Source of the DNA: Acidobacteriota bacterium
GTDB lineage: Bacteria; Acidobacteriota; Polarisedimenticolia; J045
NCBI GenBank assembly: GCA_030949985.1
Contig: JAUZRX010000028.1
Span: forward strand, 1 to 64,000
DNA: 64,000 nucleotides
Direction: 5' to 3'
In this document: positions 27,519-35,955 of the stretch, piece after piece
Layout: every line of letters starts with the position of its first letter
Position numbering within the stretch: position 1 is the first letter of the stretch
Position numbers and translations under genes: made by a program
The notes under the pieces: model-generated
The model's input: the letters and a program-made list of their open reading frames with translations, nothing else
What the model was told of the DNA's origin: nothing
Database searches by the model: none

Positions 27519-28871
27519 TCAGTTCTCGGTCGCGGCCTCGCCGGCGAGAGCCTCGGGCACCAGTTCGACCTGAACGATCCGGGGACCCTCGACCTGGGAA
27601 GCCACCAGCAGGTGGGCCACCCCGAAAGGCACCCGATCGCCCTTCCGGGGCAGGCGCCCGAGCCCCTGGTGGATCAACCCCGCGACCGAGGTGATGCCCT
27701 CGGGAGGCTCGGGAGGGTCGTCCACGAGTTCCGCCGCCAGGTCGACGGGGAGCAGGGGGTCGAGCAGGTAGCCGCCCCCGGGACGTGGGCGGACCGGATC
27801 CCGCTCTTCCTCGTCGAATTCGTCCCGCACCTCGCCCACCAGTTCCTCGATCACGTCCTCGAGGGTCACGATGCCGGCGATGCCGCCGTACTCGTCGACC
27901 ACCAGGGCCAGGTGCCCCCGAAAACGCTGAAAGCGCCGCAGCAGCTCCTGGATGGGAAGCGTCTCGGGCACCAGCAGCACCTCCCGGACCAGCCGCCGCA
28001 GATCGACTTCGTCCTGCCCCTCGGAGAGAGCCGGGAGCAGATCCTTGACATGAACCACACCCACGACCCGGTCCAGGTCCCCCACCGCCACCGGGTAGCG
28101 GCTGAAACCCTCCTCGGCGACCACCCGCCGCCAGGCGTCGGGCGAGTCCTCCAGGTCGAGCATCACCGTCCGCGAACGGGGCACCATGATCTCGCGCACC
28201 CGCCGGCGGGAAAAACGCAACAGGTTGTCGATCAACTCGGCGTCGAGACGACGAATGCGCCCCTGGCGCACCGAGTGGGCCAGGATCTGGTGGATTTCCT
28301 CCGCCCCGTGGGTCCCCGCGTCGTTGACCCCCGCCAGGCCGAAGGGACGCAGGGTCATTTGCACCATCCCGTTGAGCCCCACCACCAGGGGCCGGGAGAC
28401 CAGGCCCATGATCTGGGTCGGCCAGGCGGTCCAACAGGCCAGCCTGCCCGCGTCGGCAATGGCGGCGTACTTCGGCACCTGTTCACCGAAGACGATATGC
28501 ATCACGGTGATCAGCAGGAAGGAGGCCCCCAGGCTCAGGGTGAGGGAAAGGGGGCCGATCCAGGCCTCCGTCGGCGAGAAAATCCAGTGGAAGATGGCGG
28601 CGAACGCCGGCTCGCCCAACCAGCCCAGGCCGAGACTGGCCAGCGTGACGCCCACCTGGCAGACGGCGAGGGTCTCGTCGAGATGCTCGAGCAGGCGCAG
28701 GGCGCGCCGGGCCGAGGAGGAGCCCTCCTTGGCCATCGACTCGAGCTGCCCCGGCCGCACCTGGACGAGAGCGAACTCCGAGGCCACGAAGACCGCGTTG
28801 GCGAAGACGAGAAACAAGGCCAGGGGCAGGGCAATGCCCGGGTGTAGGGAGCTTTCTGCGGCGCCGCTCAT
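27519..28871 (-). CDS. CNNM/CorC-HlyC family membrane protein with CBS pair
   Basis: A 450-aa protein with three or four N-terminal helices (CNNM/DUF21 domain, about 1-190), then two CBS domains (about 210-330, with MVPRSRTVMLDLEDSP and VVGVVHVKDLLP), and a C-terminal CorC/HlyC domain. VDEYGGIAGIVTLEDVIEELVGEVRDE, the family signature, is present. Members are linked to Mg2+ or Co2+ efflux and to ion sensing by CBS-bound nucleotides. It is monocistronic; the ATG is at 28871. Confidence 0.9.
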   Translation of the reverse strand: MSGAAESSLHPGIALPLALFLVFANAVFVASEFALVQVRPGQLESMAKEGSSSARRALRLLEHLDETLAVCQVGVTLASLGLGWLGEPAFAAIFHWIFSPTEAWIGPLSLTLSLGASFLLITVMHIVFGEQVPKYAAIADAGRLACWTAWPTQIMGLVSRPLVVGLNGMVQMTLRPFGLAGVNDAGTHGAEEIHQILAHSVRQGRIRRLDAELIDNLLRFSRRRVREIMVPRSRTVMLDLEDSPDAWRRVVAEEGFSRYPVAVGDLDRVVGVVHVKDLLPALSEGQDEVDLRRLVREVLLVPETLPIQELLRRFQRFRGHLALVVDEYGGIAGIVTLEDVIEELVGEVRDEFDEEERDPVRPRPGGGYLLDPLLPVDLAAELVDDPPEPPEGITSVAGLIHQGLGRLPRKGDRVPFGVAHLLVASQVEGPRIVQVELVPEALAGEAATEN

Positions 28872-28959
28872 AGAAGGCGTATGATAACCCGGCTGCCTGG
28901 CGCCTGGAGCCCGACCGGCGGAATTCCCGGACGGGTTCGGTTTTCCCGGAGAAACTCCC

Positions 28960-29646
28960 GTGACCCGCCACCTGCTCTGGATCTGCTCGGCCCAGAAGGA
29001 CTTTCTGCCGGGCGGAGCGCTGGCCATACCTGCGGCGAAAGCGCTGCCCCCGGTCCTCGGCCGCCTGGTGGAAGACGCCCGGCGCACCGGCCGTCCGATC
29101 CTCCGCACGGTGATCCTCCGCCAGCCCGACGACCCGCCTCTCGCTCCCGCGCCGGCAAGCGCCGTCCACGCCTTGATGGAAGGCAGCGAGGGACAGCGGG
29201 AAATCCCCCAGGCGGCCCACCACTACGGCCCCGAGATTCCCCGCCGGGTCCGCTCCCGCCGCGGCGTCAGGGAGAGCCTGAACTTCCAGCACCAGGAAGT
29301 GCTGGTGGAGGTTCCGGGATACGACCCCTGGGAACACCCCCAGCTCGGGACGGTGCTCGAGGCGATCGCTCCTCTCCGGGTGCTGCTTTGCGGTGTGCCG
29401 GCCGAGCTGAGCGTGGCCGCTGCCGCCCGCGGGTTGAGCCGCCGGGGCCTGCCCTTCGACATTCTCGAGGAGGCCACCTGCCCGCTCGACCCCGCCCGAT
29501 GGGCCGAGGCCAGGCGGGAACTCCAGCGGCTGATGGATGCCGGGTCAGGCCGGAACGGTCACCAGCAGGGCCAGGGCGAAGCCCACCACGGGCAGCACGC
29601 CGGCGAACCAGGCGGCCAGGGTCCACAGGCGATCGACGAGGGGTGA
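28960..29646 (+). CDS. Isochorismatase-fold protein lacking catalytic residues (likely pseudoenzyme)
   Basis: A 228-aa protein with the cysteine-hydrolase Rossmann-like fold: LLWICSAQKDFLPGGALAIP at the N-terminus aligns with the VDVQNDF start of nicotinamidases and isochorismatases, and CGVPAELSVAAAARG aligns with GVATDYCV. The catalytic Asp is Ser10 and the nucleophilic Cys is Ser151, and the metal-binding His/Asp set is not recognisable, so hydrolase activity is doubtful. GTG 28960 has GGAG upstream. The last roughly 100 bp overlap the convergent rhomboid gene, so the true end may be correct but the tail is low-complexity. Confidence 0.6.
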   Translation: MTRHLLWICSAQKDFLPGGALAIPAAKALPPVLGRLVEDARRTGRPILRTVILRQPDDPPLAPAPASAVHALMEGSEGQREIPQAAHHYGPEIPRRVRSRRGVRESLNFQHQEVLVEVPGYDPWEHPQLGTVLEAIAPLRVLLCGVPAELSVAAAARGLSRRGLPFDILEEATCPLDPARWAEARRELQRLMDAGSGRNGHQQGQGEAHHGQHAGEPGGQGPQAIDEG

Positions 29647-30522
29647 GCGGGAGGGCTCGCCCTCGACCACCAGCCCCGCCACCGCTCCCGCCAGCAAGCC
29701 GCCGAGGTGCGCGGCGTTGTCGACGAAGCCGAGCCCCAGGCCGAGCAGGAAGTTGATCAGGGCCCACATGGCCAGGCGTGGAGCCACCTGCCGGAGAAAG
29801 CCCCCGCGGGCGCGAAAACCCGCCACGATGCCGTAGCCGATCAGGCCGAAGAGCGCCCCCGAGGCCCCCAGGCTCCAGTGCCGGGACACCAGGGCCCAGG
29901 CCGCGGAGAAGACGAAGGAGGCGATCCCCGTCCCCACGAAAAGCACCAGAAAGCGGCGCCGGCCGGTGGCCGCCTCGATCAACGGTCCGATGGCCGACAG
30001 CACGTAGCAGTTGAAACCCACGTGCAGCAGGCCACCGTGAAGGAAGATCGGGTTGACCAGGCGCCACCACTGCCCCTCGTAGATCAGCCAGTAGGGATGC
30101 ATCGCCCCCAGGCGATTGAGCATCTCCCCCGAGGGCGCCAGCATCGACCCCGGCGCGGGAGCGACCACGGCGCCCGCGAGGTAGATCGCGGCGATCAGCC
30201 CCATCAGGGTGGTGGACACCGAGCCGAAGCTCGGGACGACCGACCGCAGGACGCGGCCCACTCCCGGACGGGGCACCGCGCGCAGGCTCTCGCCGCAGGT
30301 CGGGCAGATCGACTCGCGGGCGGCGACCAGGGACCGGCAAGCCGGGCACATGCGGTGCGGTGTGCTCGCCGCGCGGCGCAGGTTCTCGGCCCGGCGACCG
30401 GTGTTTTGAAGTCGCCTGGCCAGGCGCGCCTTGTACCAGGTCGATCCACCCCGCAACAGGCCCAGGGCGGCCAGCAGGTCGAGCACCAGGTCCAGGGTGT
30501 CCTGCAAGAACTTCTTCAGCAT
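29545..30522 (-). CDS. Rhomboid-family intramembrane serine protease with N-terminal zinc ribbon
   Basis: A 325-aa protein. A CxxC pair at 59/62 and another at 73/76 form a zinc-ribbon in the cytoplasmic N-terminal region. Six-helix rhomboid core from about 105, with catalytic Ser221 in GASGALFG and His272 in DNAAHLGGLLAG, plus the HGGLLHVGFN segment of helix 2. It cleaves transmembrane substrates; targets unknown. ATG 30522 lacks a good ribosome site and an upstream GTG is possible. It starts back to back with the PrcB-like gene and overlaps the isochorismatase-fold gene at its 3' end. Confidence 0.85.
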   Translation of the reverse strand: MLKKFLQDTLDLVLDLLAALGLLRGGSTWYKARLARRLQNTGRRAENLRRAASTPHRMCPACRSLVAARESICPTCGESLRAVPRPGVGRVLRSVVPSFGSVSTTLMGLIAAIYLAGAVVAPAPGSMLAPSGEMLNRLGAMHPYWLIYEGQWWRLVNPIFLHGGLLHVGFNCYVLSAIGPLIEAATGRRRFLVLFVGTGIASFVFSAAWALVSRHWSLGASGALFGLIGYGIVAGFRARGGFLRQVAPRLAMWALINFLLGLGLGFVDNAAHLGGLLAGAVAGLVVEGEPSRSPLVDRLWTLAAWFAGVLPVVGFALALLVTVPA

Positions 30523-30588
30523 GGAAGGAGATTCTGACACACCGGCGCGAATCCGCCCGAACATGGCACAATCGTCACGGAGGAAACC

Positions 30589-31443
30589 ATGGCCCTGCCC
30601 CGCCTGCTCTCGTGCGTCGTTGCCTGCACCCTGCTCCTGCCCGCCGCCGACGCCGGCCTTTTCGATGTCCCCGAGCCGCAGTTGATCTACGAGGGGTCCG
30701 CCCCCGGCCTGGGGGAGGGCGTGCTCGTCATCCGCCGCGCCGAAGACTTCGACCGGGCCATCGATCTCCTCGACCCGGGCTTCGGCGCGCAGCGGCCGGA
30801 CATGCGCAAGCTCACGGTGCTCCGGATCGTCGGCCGTCCACGTCCCGACGCCTGTCACGACACGGTGCTCAAGTCGGTGTCGACCCGCAATCTCACCGCC
30901 ACCGTGGAACTCGAGCAGCGCGTCCCCGCCGCGGACTGCCCCTGTTCGGGGCCCGCCCGCCCGCCCCGCGCCTGGCTGCTGACCGTGGCCCGGGTCGTGC
31001 GCCGAGCCCGTACCCAGATCACCGACGTGGTGGTGCCTTGCTCGGAAGCCCGTCAGACCGCCGAGCCCGACGGGCCGGCCCTGCTCCTTCAAGGCTCGTG
31101 GGATCACGACCCGGGGGGAGAGATCCTCGACGACGCGAAAACCTACCGGGCCGCCCTCGCCCGCCTGGGCGCCGGCAAGCGTGGCCCGGAGGTCGATTTC
31201 AACACGCACCAGGTCCTGGTGGTCACCGGCCGCCCGCGGCAGAACGGCTGCCGCAAAACCCGGGTGGTGGAGGTCGACGTCACGGGTGCCGAGGCCACGG
31301 TCACGGTGGAGGAGATCTACCCGGGCAAGGGGCAGATGTGCACCCAACTCTTCACCCTGCCCAAGGCCTTCGTCTACCGCATCCCGCGAGGTGTCCGGCA
31401 GATCCGCGTCACGACCCGCGAGGTCCGCGGTTCCGGCCCGTAA
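30589..31443 (+). CDS. Secreted protein with two PrcB-like domains
   Basis: A 284-aa protein with a signal peptide (LLSCVVACTLLLPAADA). Two similar halves: about 25-150 and about 165-280. Each has an initial VLVIRR/DAKTYRAAL helix, a central hydrophobic strand ending in GRPR (VLRIVGRPRPDAC; VLVVTGRPRQNGC) and a paired-Cys strand. This pattern resembles the PrcB C-terminal domain, found in spirochaete-type surface protease complexes. Internal duplication is visible in the sequence; function is inferred only from similarity. Confidence 0.55.
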   Translation: MALPRLLSCVVACTLLLPAADAGLFDVPEPQLIYEGSAPGLGEGVLVIRRAEDFDRAIDLLDPGFGAQRPDMRKLTVLRIVGRPRPDACHDTVLKSVSTRNLTATVELEQRVPAADCPCSGPARPPRAWLLTVARVVRRARTQITDVVVPCSEARQTAEPDGPALLLQGSWDHDPGGEILDDAKTYRAALARLGAGKRGPEVDFNTHQVLVVTGRPRQNGCRKTRVVEVDVTGAEATVTVEEIYPGKGQMCTQLFTLPKAFVYRIPRGVRQIRVTTREVRGSGP

Positions 31444-31471
31444 CACCCCATCTCCAGACGGGCGAAGCAAA

Positions 31472-31493
31472 GGGGCGGCCAGCGGGCCGCCCC
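31472..31493. terminator. Bidirectional hairpin between convergent genes
   Basis: GGGGCGGCC-AGCG-GGCCGCCCC lies 28 bp after the plus-strand stop and 26 bp after the minus-strand stop of the FadL-like gene. No long T-run. Confidence 0.6.
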
Positions 31494-31519
31494 TCGGAGT
31501 CGTCGCTACAGTCGCCGGA

Positions 31520-32869
31520 TCAGTCGCCGAAACGCCAGTTGGCCGTCAGGCCGACCAGGTCGATGGAGGTCTCGTAGGTGCCCCACAGCACACCCTCGTC
31601 GAGCATGGCACTCACATCGCCGTCAAAGTCAGAGGGGCCCGTCGAGACGGTATCCGCTTCGATACGCAGCCAGTAGAAGTCGAGGCCGAACTTTTTCGAA
31701 GCGCTGGTGAATCCGTAGCCCAGGGTGTAGCCGACTCGATCGGAGTCGGGAATCGACGGGCGCAAGCGATGGGTCGGCACCGCGGTCTCGTCGGTATAGA
31801 TCCCGAAGCGCAGCTGGTGCTGCTCGTTGAAGGTGTAGGAGCCGCCCAGGCGGACGGTGGTCGTGTCCTTCCAGTCCTCACGCACGACGAAGTCATCCAT
31901 CAATAACGTCCGGTCGGCAAGATCGACGGGCAGCCGCTGGAAATCGGACCAGGAGATCATCTGGAAATCCAGCTCGAACTCCCAGTTCTCGGTCCCGAGC
32001 CAGGCGAAGCCCACCTGCCAGATCGCAGGCAGGTCGAGCACGCCCGCGGCCGGCATGGTGGCGAGCTGGGAAGCCCAGGACACCCCGGCAGGAAATGGCG
32101 GCGAGGGCAAGTCGCCCGCCGGCACGTTGCTCACCGCGAAACGGCCATCGATATCGATGCTGGCATCGTTGCGATAGCTCAGGCCGAAGGCCCAGTCATC
32201 GTTGCGGAAGTGGGCCGCCACATTCCAGGTCGTCGTATCGCCGTCACCGCTGAGGTTGGCGAACGGCTCGGTGAACTCATAGAGCTCGGCGAGAGAGATG
32301 TTGCGAGAGAACTCCTCGAGAGTGGCGTCGTAGTAGTCGAGACCGAAGGCCAGCGACCAGCCACCGCCCACGTCCACCGCCGCGTTGAGATTGTAGACCA
32401 GCACCGCGAGATCCGACTTCCGGGCCGAGAAGCGGCCGTCGAAGCTCTCGCCCCACTCGGTCACCAGGCCGAAAGGAGTCGTCACACCGAAACCCAGCGA
32501 CCAGGGCGAGTCCTCGAAGTGATAGACGAAAAAGGCGTGGGCCGGCGTGGCGGTGTTGTCGATCATGTCGAACCTGCCGCCCTCAAAGAGAACCGGGTCG
32601 ACGTCGTCCATCCGGGAGGTGAAGGTCGTGTCCCCGAGAAAAACCAGCGAGAAACCCAGGGAGGCCGCGTTGCCCTCCAGCTTGGTGATGGCGGCGGGGT
32701 TGTACCAGACCGCCGAGGCATCGTCCGCGCGGGCCACGAAGGCCACGGCCTGGCCGGAAGCCTTGGCCCCCTGTTCGGAAACCGCGAATCCCGAAGCCAG
32801 GGCGGACGGCGCGGCGAACAACAAGGCCGCCGCCAGAACACAAAGGACAAAACGAAGACGAACGTGCAT
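31520..32869 (-). CDS. FadL/TodX-family outer-membrane transporter
   Basis: A 449-aa beta-barrel protein. Signal peptide MHVRLRFVLCVLAAALLFAA with cleavage before SGFAVSEQG, then the FadL hallmark near the mature N-terminus: AVSEQGAKASGQAVAFVARADDASAVWYNPAAIT, including the NPAA motif of the hatch. The barrel ends in an aromatic strand (VGLTANWRFGD). FadL proteins take up long-chain fatty acids, and TodX/XylN relatives take up aromatic hydrocarbons. With a benzoyl-CoA pathway nearby, either substrate is plausible. ATG 32869 has AGGAGGAG just before it. Confidence 0.9.
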   Translation of the reverse strand: MHVRLRFVLCVLAAALLFAAPSALASGFAVSEQGAKASGQAVAFVARADDASAVWYNPAAITKLEGNAASLGFSLVFLGDTTFTSRMDDVDPVLFEGGRFDMIDNTATPAHAFFVYHFEDSPWSLGFGVTTPFGLVTEWGESFDGRFSARKSDLAVLVYNLNAAVDVGGGWSLAFGLDYYDATLEEFSRNISLAELYEFTEPFANLSGDGDTTTWNVAAHFRNDDWAFGLSYRNDASIDIDGRFAVSNVPAGDLPSPPFPAGVSWASQLATMPAAGVLDLPAIWQVGFAWLGTENWEFELDFQMISWSDFQRLPVDLADRTLLMDDFVVREDWKDTTTVRLGGSYTFNEQHQLRFGIYTDETAVPTHRLRPSIPDSDRVGYTLGYGFTSASKKFGLDFYWLRIEADTVSTGPSDFDGDVSAMLDEGVLWGTYETSIDLVGLTANWRFGD

Positions 32870-32936
32870 GAACTCCTCCTCTAGCTTGCTGCCGCTCCGG
32901 CGACACAAAGCGCTGCGCAGCATACCCGATCGACAG

Positions 32937-33965
32937 CTAAGTAGCAGAAGGGACGGGTAAGTCGCCCTCCACGAGCTGTCCGGCCGCCCCCAGGACGGCG
33001 CAGACCGGCCACCCGTCGAGACCCGTCAGCGTGTTCTGGGGGCGAGCGCCCCCGGCCAGGCGGTCCATCGGGAGGGCCCAGGCCTCGGCCAGACGCTGGT
33101 GCACCACCGGCCCCATCCAGCGCCCCCAGGCCTCCGGAGGCTGGGGCCAGCACAGCCCCGCATCGCGACTCTCCACGCCGCGACGCAGGAGAACCACCCG
33201 CGACCGCCCCTGGGGATCGGGAACCAGGGCCAGGTCACCGTCCTCGGCGACCAGGACCTCGTCCAGGGCCGCCTCGCCGGCGGCGAAGGACTGCCGGAGC
33301 ACCATGCGCCCCGTGCACGCCGCCTGGGCGCCCGTTCCGCCCGGCGGCGGCCCCCCGGTGGCCCAGTACACCCTGTCGAAGGTCTCGATCCGCCCGCCGA
33401 TGATCACCTGGCCACCGTCTCCCGCCTGTTGCGCGGGGCGAACGCCCCCCTGGCGCAGCACGGCTCCCCCCGCGCGGGCCTGGGCCAGCAGCTCGAAAAC
33501 CAGTCGCCGCGGCGAGACCAGCGCCTCCCGCCGGCTGCTGAGGACCACCGACCGCTCCGTCGACTCCACATCCACCTCGAAACCGGCGCGCCGAAGGCGG
33601 CCGGCCAGGTCCCCCGCCCGCTGCTCGAGGCCCGGGGGCAGGAGCATGCGGTGGCCCAGGCGGCGGTAGCCACAGTGGGCTCGCGCCGCCAGCAAGACTT
33701 CGCGCAGGATCTCGTGGCCCTGGCGAACGCGACGGGCTTCGCCCTCCAGTTCGGCGTCGGAAAGACCGGCCCAGCGCAGGATCCCCCCCGGGGGGCCGAG
33801 ACCGTGAACGATGCCGGGGGCCAGGGAGGTGCCCTGGCTCGCGGGCCGTTCGGCGGAAACCACGTGGACCTCCAGCCCCGCCCGGGTGGCGGTCCAGGCC
33901 AGGGCGGCGCCGGTCAGACCGGCCCCGACCACGAGCGCGCGAGGCGCATGGCGGCGGCTTCCCAC
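32937..33965 (-). CDS. FAD-dependent oxidoreductase of the DAO family
   Basis: A 342-aa soluble protein with the dinucleotide-binding start ALVVGAGLTGAALAWTATRAG and a C-terminal GLDGWPVCAVLGAAGQ FAD contact, as in D-amino-acid-oxidase-like enzymes (glycine oxidase, tRNA-modifying MnmC, and sarcosine oxidase relatives). Substrate not identifiable. Start GTG 33965 with GGAGAGAG upstream. It lies between fadL-like and lipA genes on the same strand with gaps of 67 and 248 bp. Confidence 0.7.
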   Translation of the reverse strand: MGSRRHAPRALVVGAGLTGAALAWTATRAGLEVHVVSAERPASQGTSLAPGIVHGLGPPGGILRWAGLSDAELEGEARRVRQGHEILREVLLAARAHCGYRRLGHRMLLPPGLEQRAGDLAGRLRRAGFEVDVESTERSVVLSSRREALVSPRRLVFELLAQARAGGAVLRQGGVRPAQQAGDGGQVIIGGRIETFDRVYWATGGPPPGGTGAQAACTGRMVLRQSFAAGEAALDEVLVAEDGDLALVPDPQGRSRVVLLRRGVESRDAGLCWPQPPEAWGRWMGPVVHQRLAEAWALPMDRLAGGARPQNTLTGLDGWPVCAVLGAAGQLVEGDLPVPSAT

Positions 33966-34213
33966 GTTCTCTCTCCCCGGCGTCCGAGTGCGTGAGAAGG
34001 CCTTCTCCCGCCGCGCCCGAGCAACCGCCGGAAAGGTCCGCCGATGAGGCCTCCCGTGCCACCTCTCGTTGAACGAATTGTCGAAGAACCCGTCGCCAGG
34101 GGCCGTCCGCCCCCCCCCCTCGGCGTCAGCGGGGTTACGGCCCGCCGGGGGGAAAGACTGCGGATCGGCTGCGGTTTGAGCGGGGAAGGCGGGGGAGGCG
34201 CGGGAAACGGACG

Positions 34214-35149
34214 CTACCGGCTCCCGGGGAGGTGATCATGGGCGTGGTAGGAGGAGCGCACGAGAGGCCCGGCCTCCACGTGGACGAAGCCCATCTCGAG
34301 GCCCCGCCGGCGCCAGCGCTCGAATTCGGCGGGTTCGACGAAACGCGCGACGGCCATCTGCTCCGGCGAGGGCCGCAAGTACTGCCCGAGGGCCAGCACG
34401 TCGACGCGGGCTTCCACGAGCCGGGCCAGCACCGCCTCCACCTGCGCGTCGGTCTCCCCCAGCCCGAGCATCATGGCGGTCTTCGTCCTGCCCCCAAAGT
34501 CGGCCTTGCGAGCCGAAGCCCGGCGCAACAGCTCGAGGGAGGATTCGAAACGCGACCCGGGCCGGGCCACCCGATAGAGTTCGGGCACCGTCTCGATGTT
34601 GTGGGAAAAGACCTCGGGCCGGGCACCGAGCACCAGATCGAGGCTTCCCTCGGGGTCCTGCTTGAAGTCGGGAGTCAGCACCTCCACCGCCGTCTTCGGG
34701 CAGCGCTGGTGGATCGCCTCGATCACCTTGCGGAAATGTCCGGCGCCACCGTCGGGCAAGTCGTCCCGGTCGACGGAGGTCACCACCACGTGCCGCAGGC
34801 CCAGTTCCGCCACCGAGGCGGCGAGGCGGTCGGGCTCCCCGGGATCCGGCGGAGCGGGCGGCAGGCCGGTTTTCACCGCGCAGAAACCGCAACGCCGGGT
34901 GCAGACATCACCCAGGATCATGAAGGTGGCCGTCCCCGCCGACCAGCATTCGAAGACGTTGGGGCAACGAGCCTCCTCGCAGACGGTGTTCAGCTTCATC
35001 CGCCGCATCAGGCCACGAACCCGGTTGTAGGTGGGCCCGCTCTGCACACGGATCTTGAGCCAGGAGGGCTTGGGACCCTCCTGGCCGCCATGCCTGGCGC
35101 GGCCGGCGGGCGAGTCGGGGCGGGGCTGGTAGCGGGGTAGGCTCTTCAT
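34214..35149 (-). CDS. lipA: Lipoyl synthase
   Basis: Radical-SAM enzyme that inserts two sulfurs into octanoyl groups on lipoyl domains. A 311-aa protein, normal length. The auxiliary cluster ligands are Cys57, Cys62 and Cys68 (CEEARCPNVFEC) and the radical SAM cluster ligands are Cys83, Cys87 and Cys90 (CTRRCGFC), with the C-terminal RSSYHA motif. ATG 35149 is used; the longer frame begins at a TTG. No lipB in the window. Confidence 0.95.
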   Translation of the reverse strand: MKSLPRYQPRPDSPAGRARHGGQEGPKPSWLKIRVQSGPTYNRVRGLMRRMKLNTVCEEARCPNVFECWSAGTATFMILGDVCTRRCGFCAVKTGLPPAPPDPGEPDRLAASVAELGLRHVVVTSVDRDDLPDGGAGHFRKVIEAIHQRCPKTAVEVLTPDFKQDPEGSLDLVLGARPEVFSHNIETVPELYRVARPGSRFESSLELLRRASARKADFGGRTKTAMMLGLGETDAQVEAVLARLVEARVDVLALGQYLRPSPEQMAVARFVEPAEFERWRRRGLEMGFVHVEAGPLVRSSYHAHDHLPGSR

Positions 35150-35207
35150 GGGGTTCAAGGCTACCGTCTCCGGCCCCGGGCGCCAGCTCCACCCGGCGAG
35201 AACCGGC

Positions 35208-35810
35208 TCAGAGCTGCAAGTGCGGGTCGTCCTCGTAGGCGGAACCCGCGTGGCAGAGCCGGTTGAGCAGTTCGGCGAACACGCCGTAGAGCTGCTCCAG
35301 CTCCGAGCAGACGGTGATGCGGCGGCGAGAGTGGAGATAGAGTTCGTCCACCTCCTCGGGGAAGGCCGGACCGAAGTCTCCCTCGTCGTCCCGCACCTCC
35401 ACCAGGTCTGCGGGAGACTCCAGCAGAGCCTGGCGGAGGGCCGGGTCGGCCAGCAGGAAGCGGGCCTTTTCTTCGTTGTTCGCAGAAATCACGAAAGCCT
35501 CGTCGAAGGCCTCGTCACCGAGCTGGATGTCCTGGGTGCCCAGCATGACCGCCAGGTCGGACAGCCAGTCGGAACGCCGGAGGCGGAAGCGGAAGCCGTC
35601 CTTGTTGATGTAGGCGGCTCGCAGGCGGGTCACCAGGCGGCTGGCGTAGCCGGCGAGTTCCGCGTGGAGATCGAGGCTGACCGCGAAGGGCCCGTGCTGC
35701 ACGGTGACCTTCGTGCCGTCCCACTTCTCGCCGGATTCATCGAGATGGGTCGCTAGTTGCTCCCAGATCTCCTGGTGAAAGGTGCGGAACAGGGGCTTGG
35801 GTTCGCTCAT
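35208..35810 (-). CDS. Conserved hypothetical protein, DUF3137-like
   Basis: A 200-aa soluble protein with no signal peptide. The pattern of a Trp-rich N-terminus, a beta-sheet region with LVTRLRAAYINKDGFRFRLRR and DIQLGDEAFDEAFVISANNEEKARFLL resembles the DUF3137 fold, where FDxxFxV and ARYLL recur. Function unknown. ATG 35810 is preceded by GGAG; the frame upstream to 35846 is a probable leader. Antisense to transketolase's upstream region, divergent from it. Confidence 0.6.
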   Translation of the reverse strand: MSEPKPLFRTFHQEIWEQLATHLDESGEKWDGTKVTVQHGPFAVSLDLHAELAGYASRLVTRLRAAYINKDGFRFRLRRSDWLSDLAVMLGTQDIQLGDEAFDEAFVISANNEEKARFLLADPALRQALLESPADLVEVRDDEGDFGPAFPEEVDELYLHSRRRITVCSELEQLYGVFAELLNRLCHAGSAYEDDPHLQL

Positions 35811-35955
35811 CGCTGGAATCTCCACCGGGCCCGAACCGGGCCGCACACGACAATGATCCGCGCCCGGCGGCCCTCAGGCAACCCCCTTCGGGGATATCAT
35901 GCGCCCCGGGTGGATATGCACCCGATGGATCCGCGATCCGGAGCGAGGGAACGAG

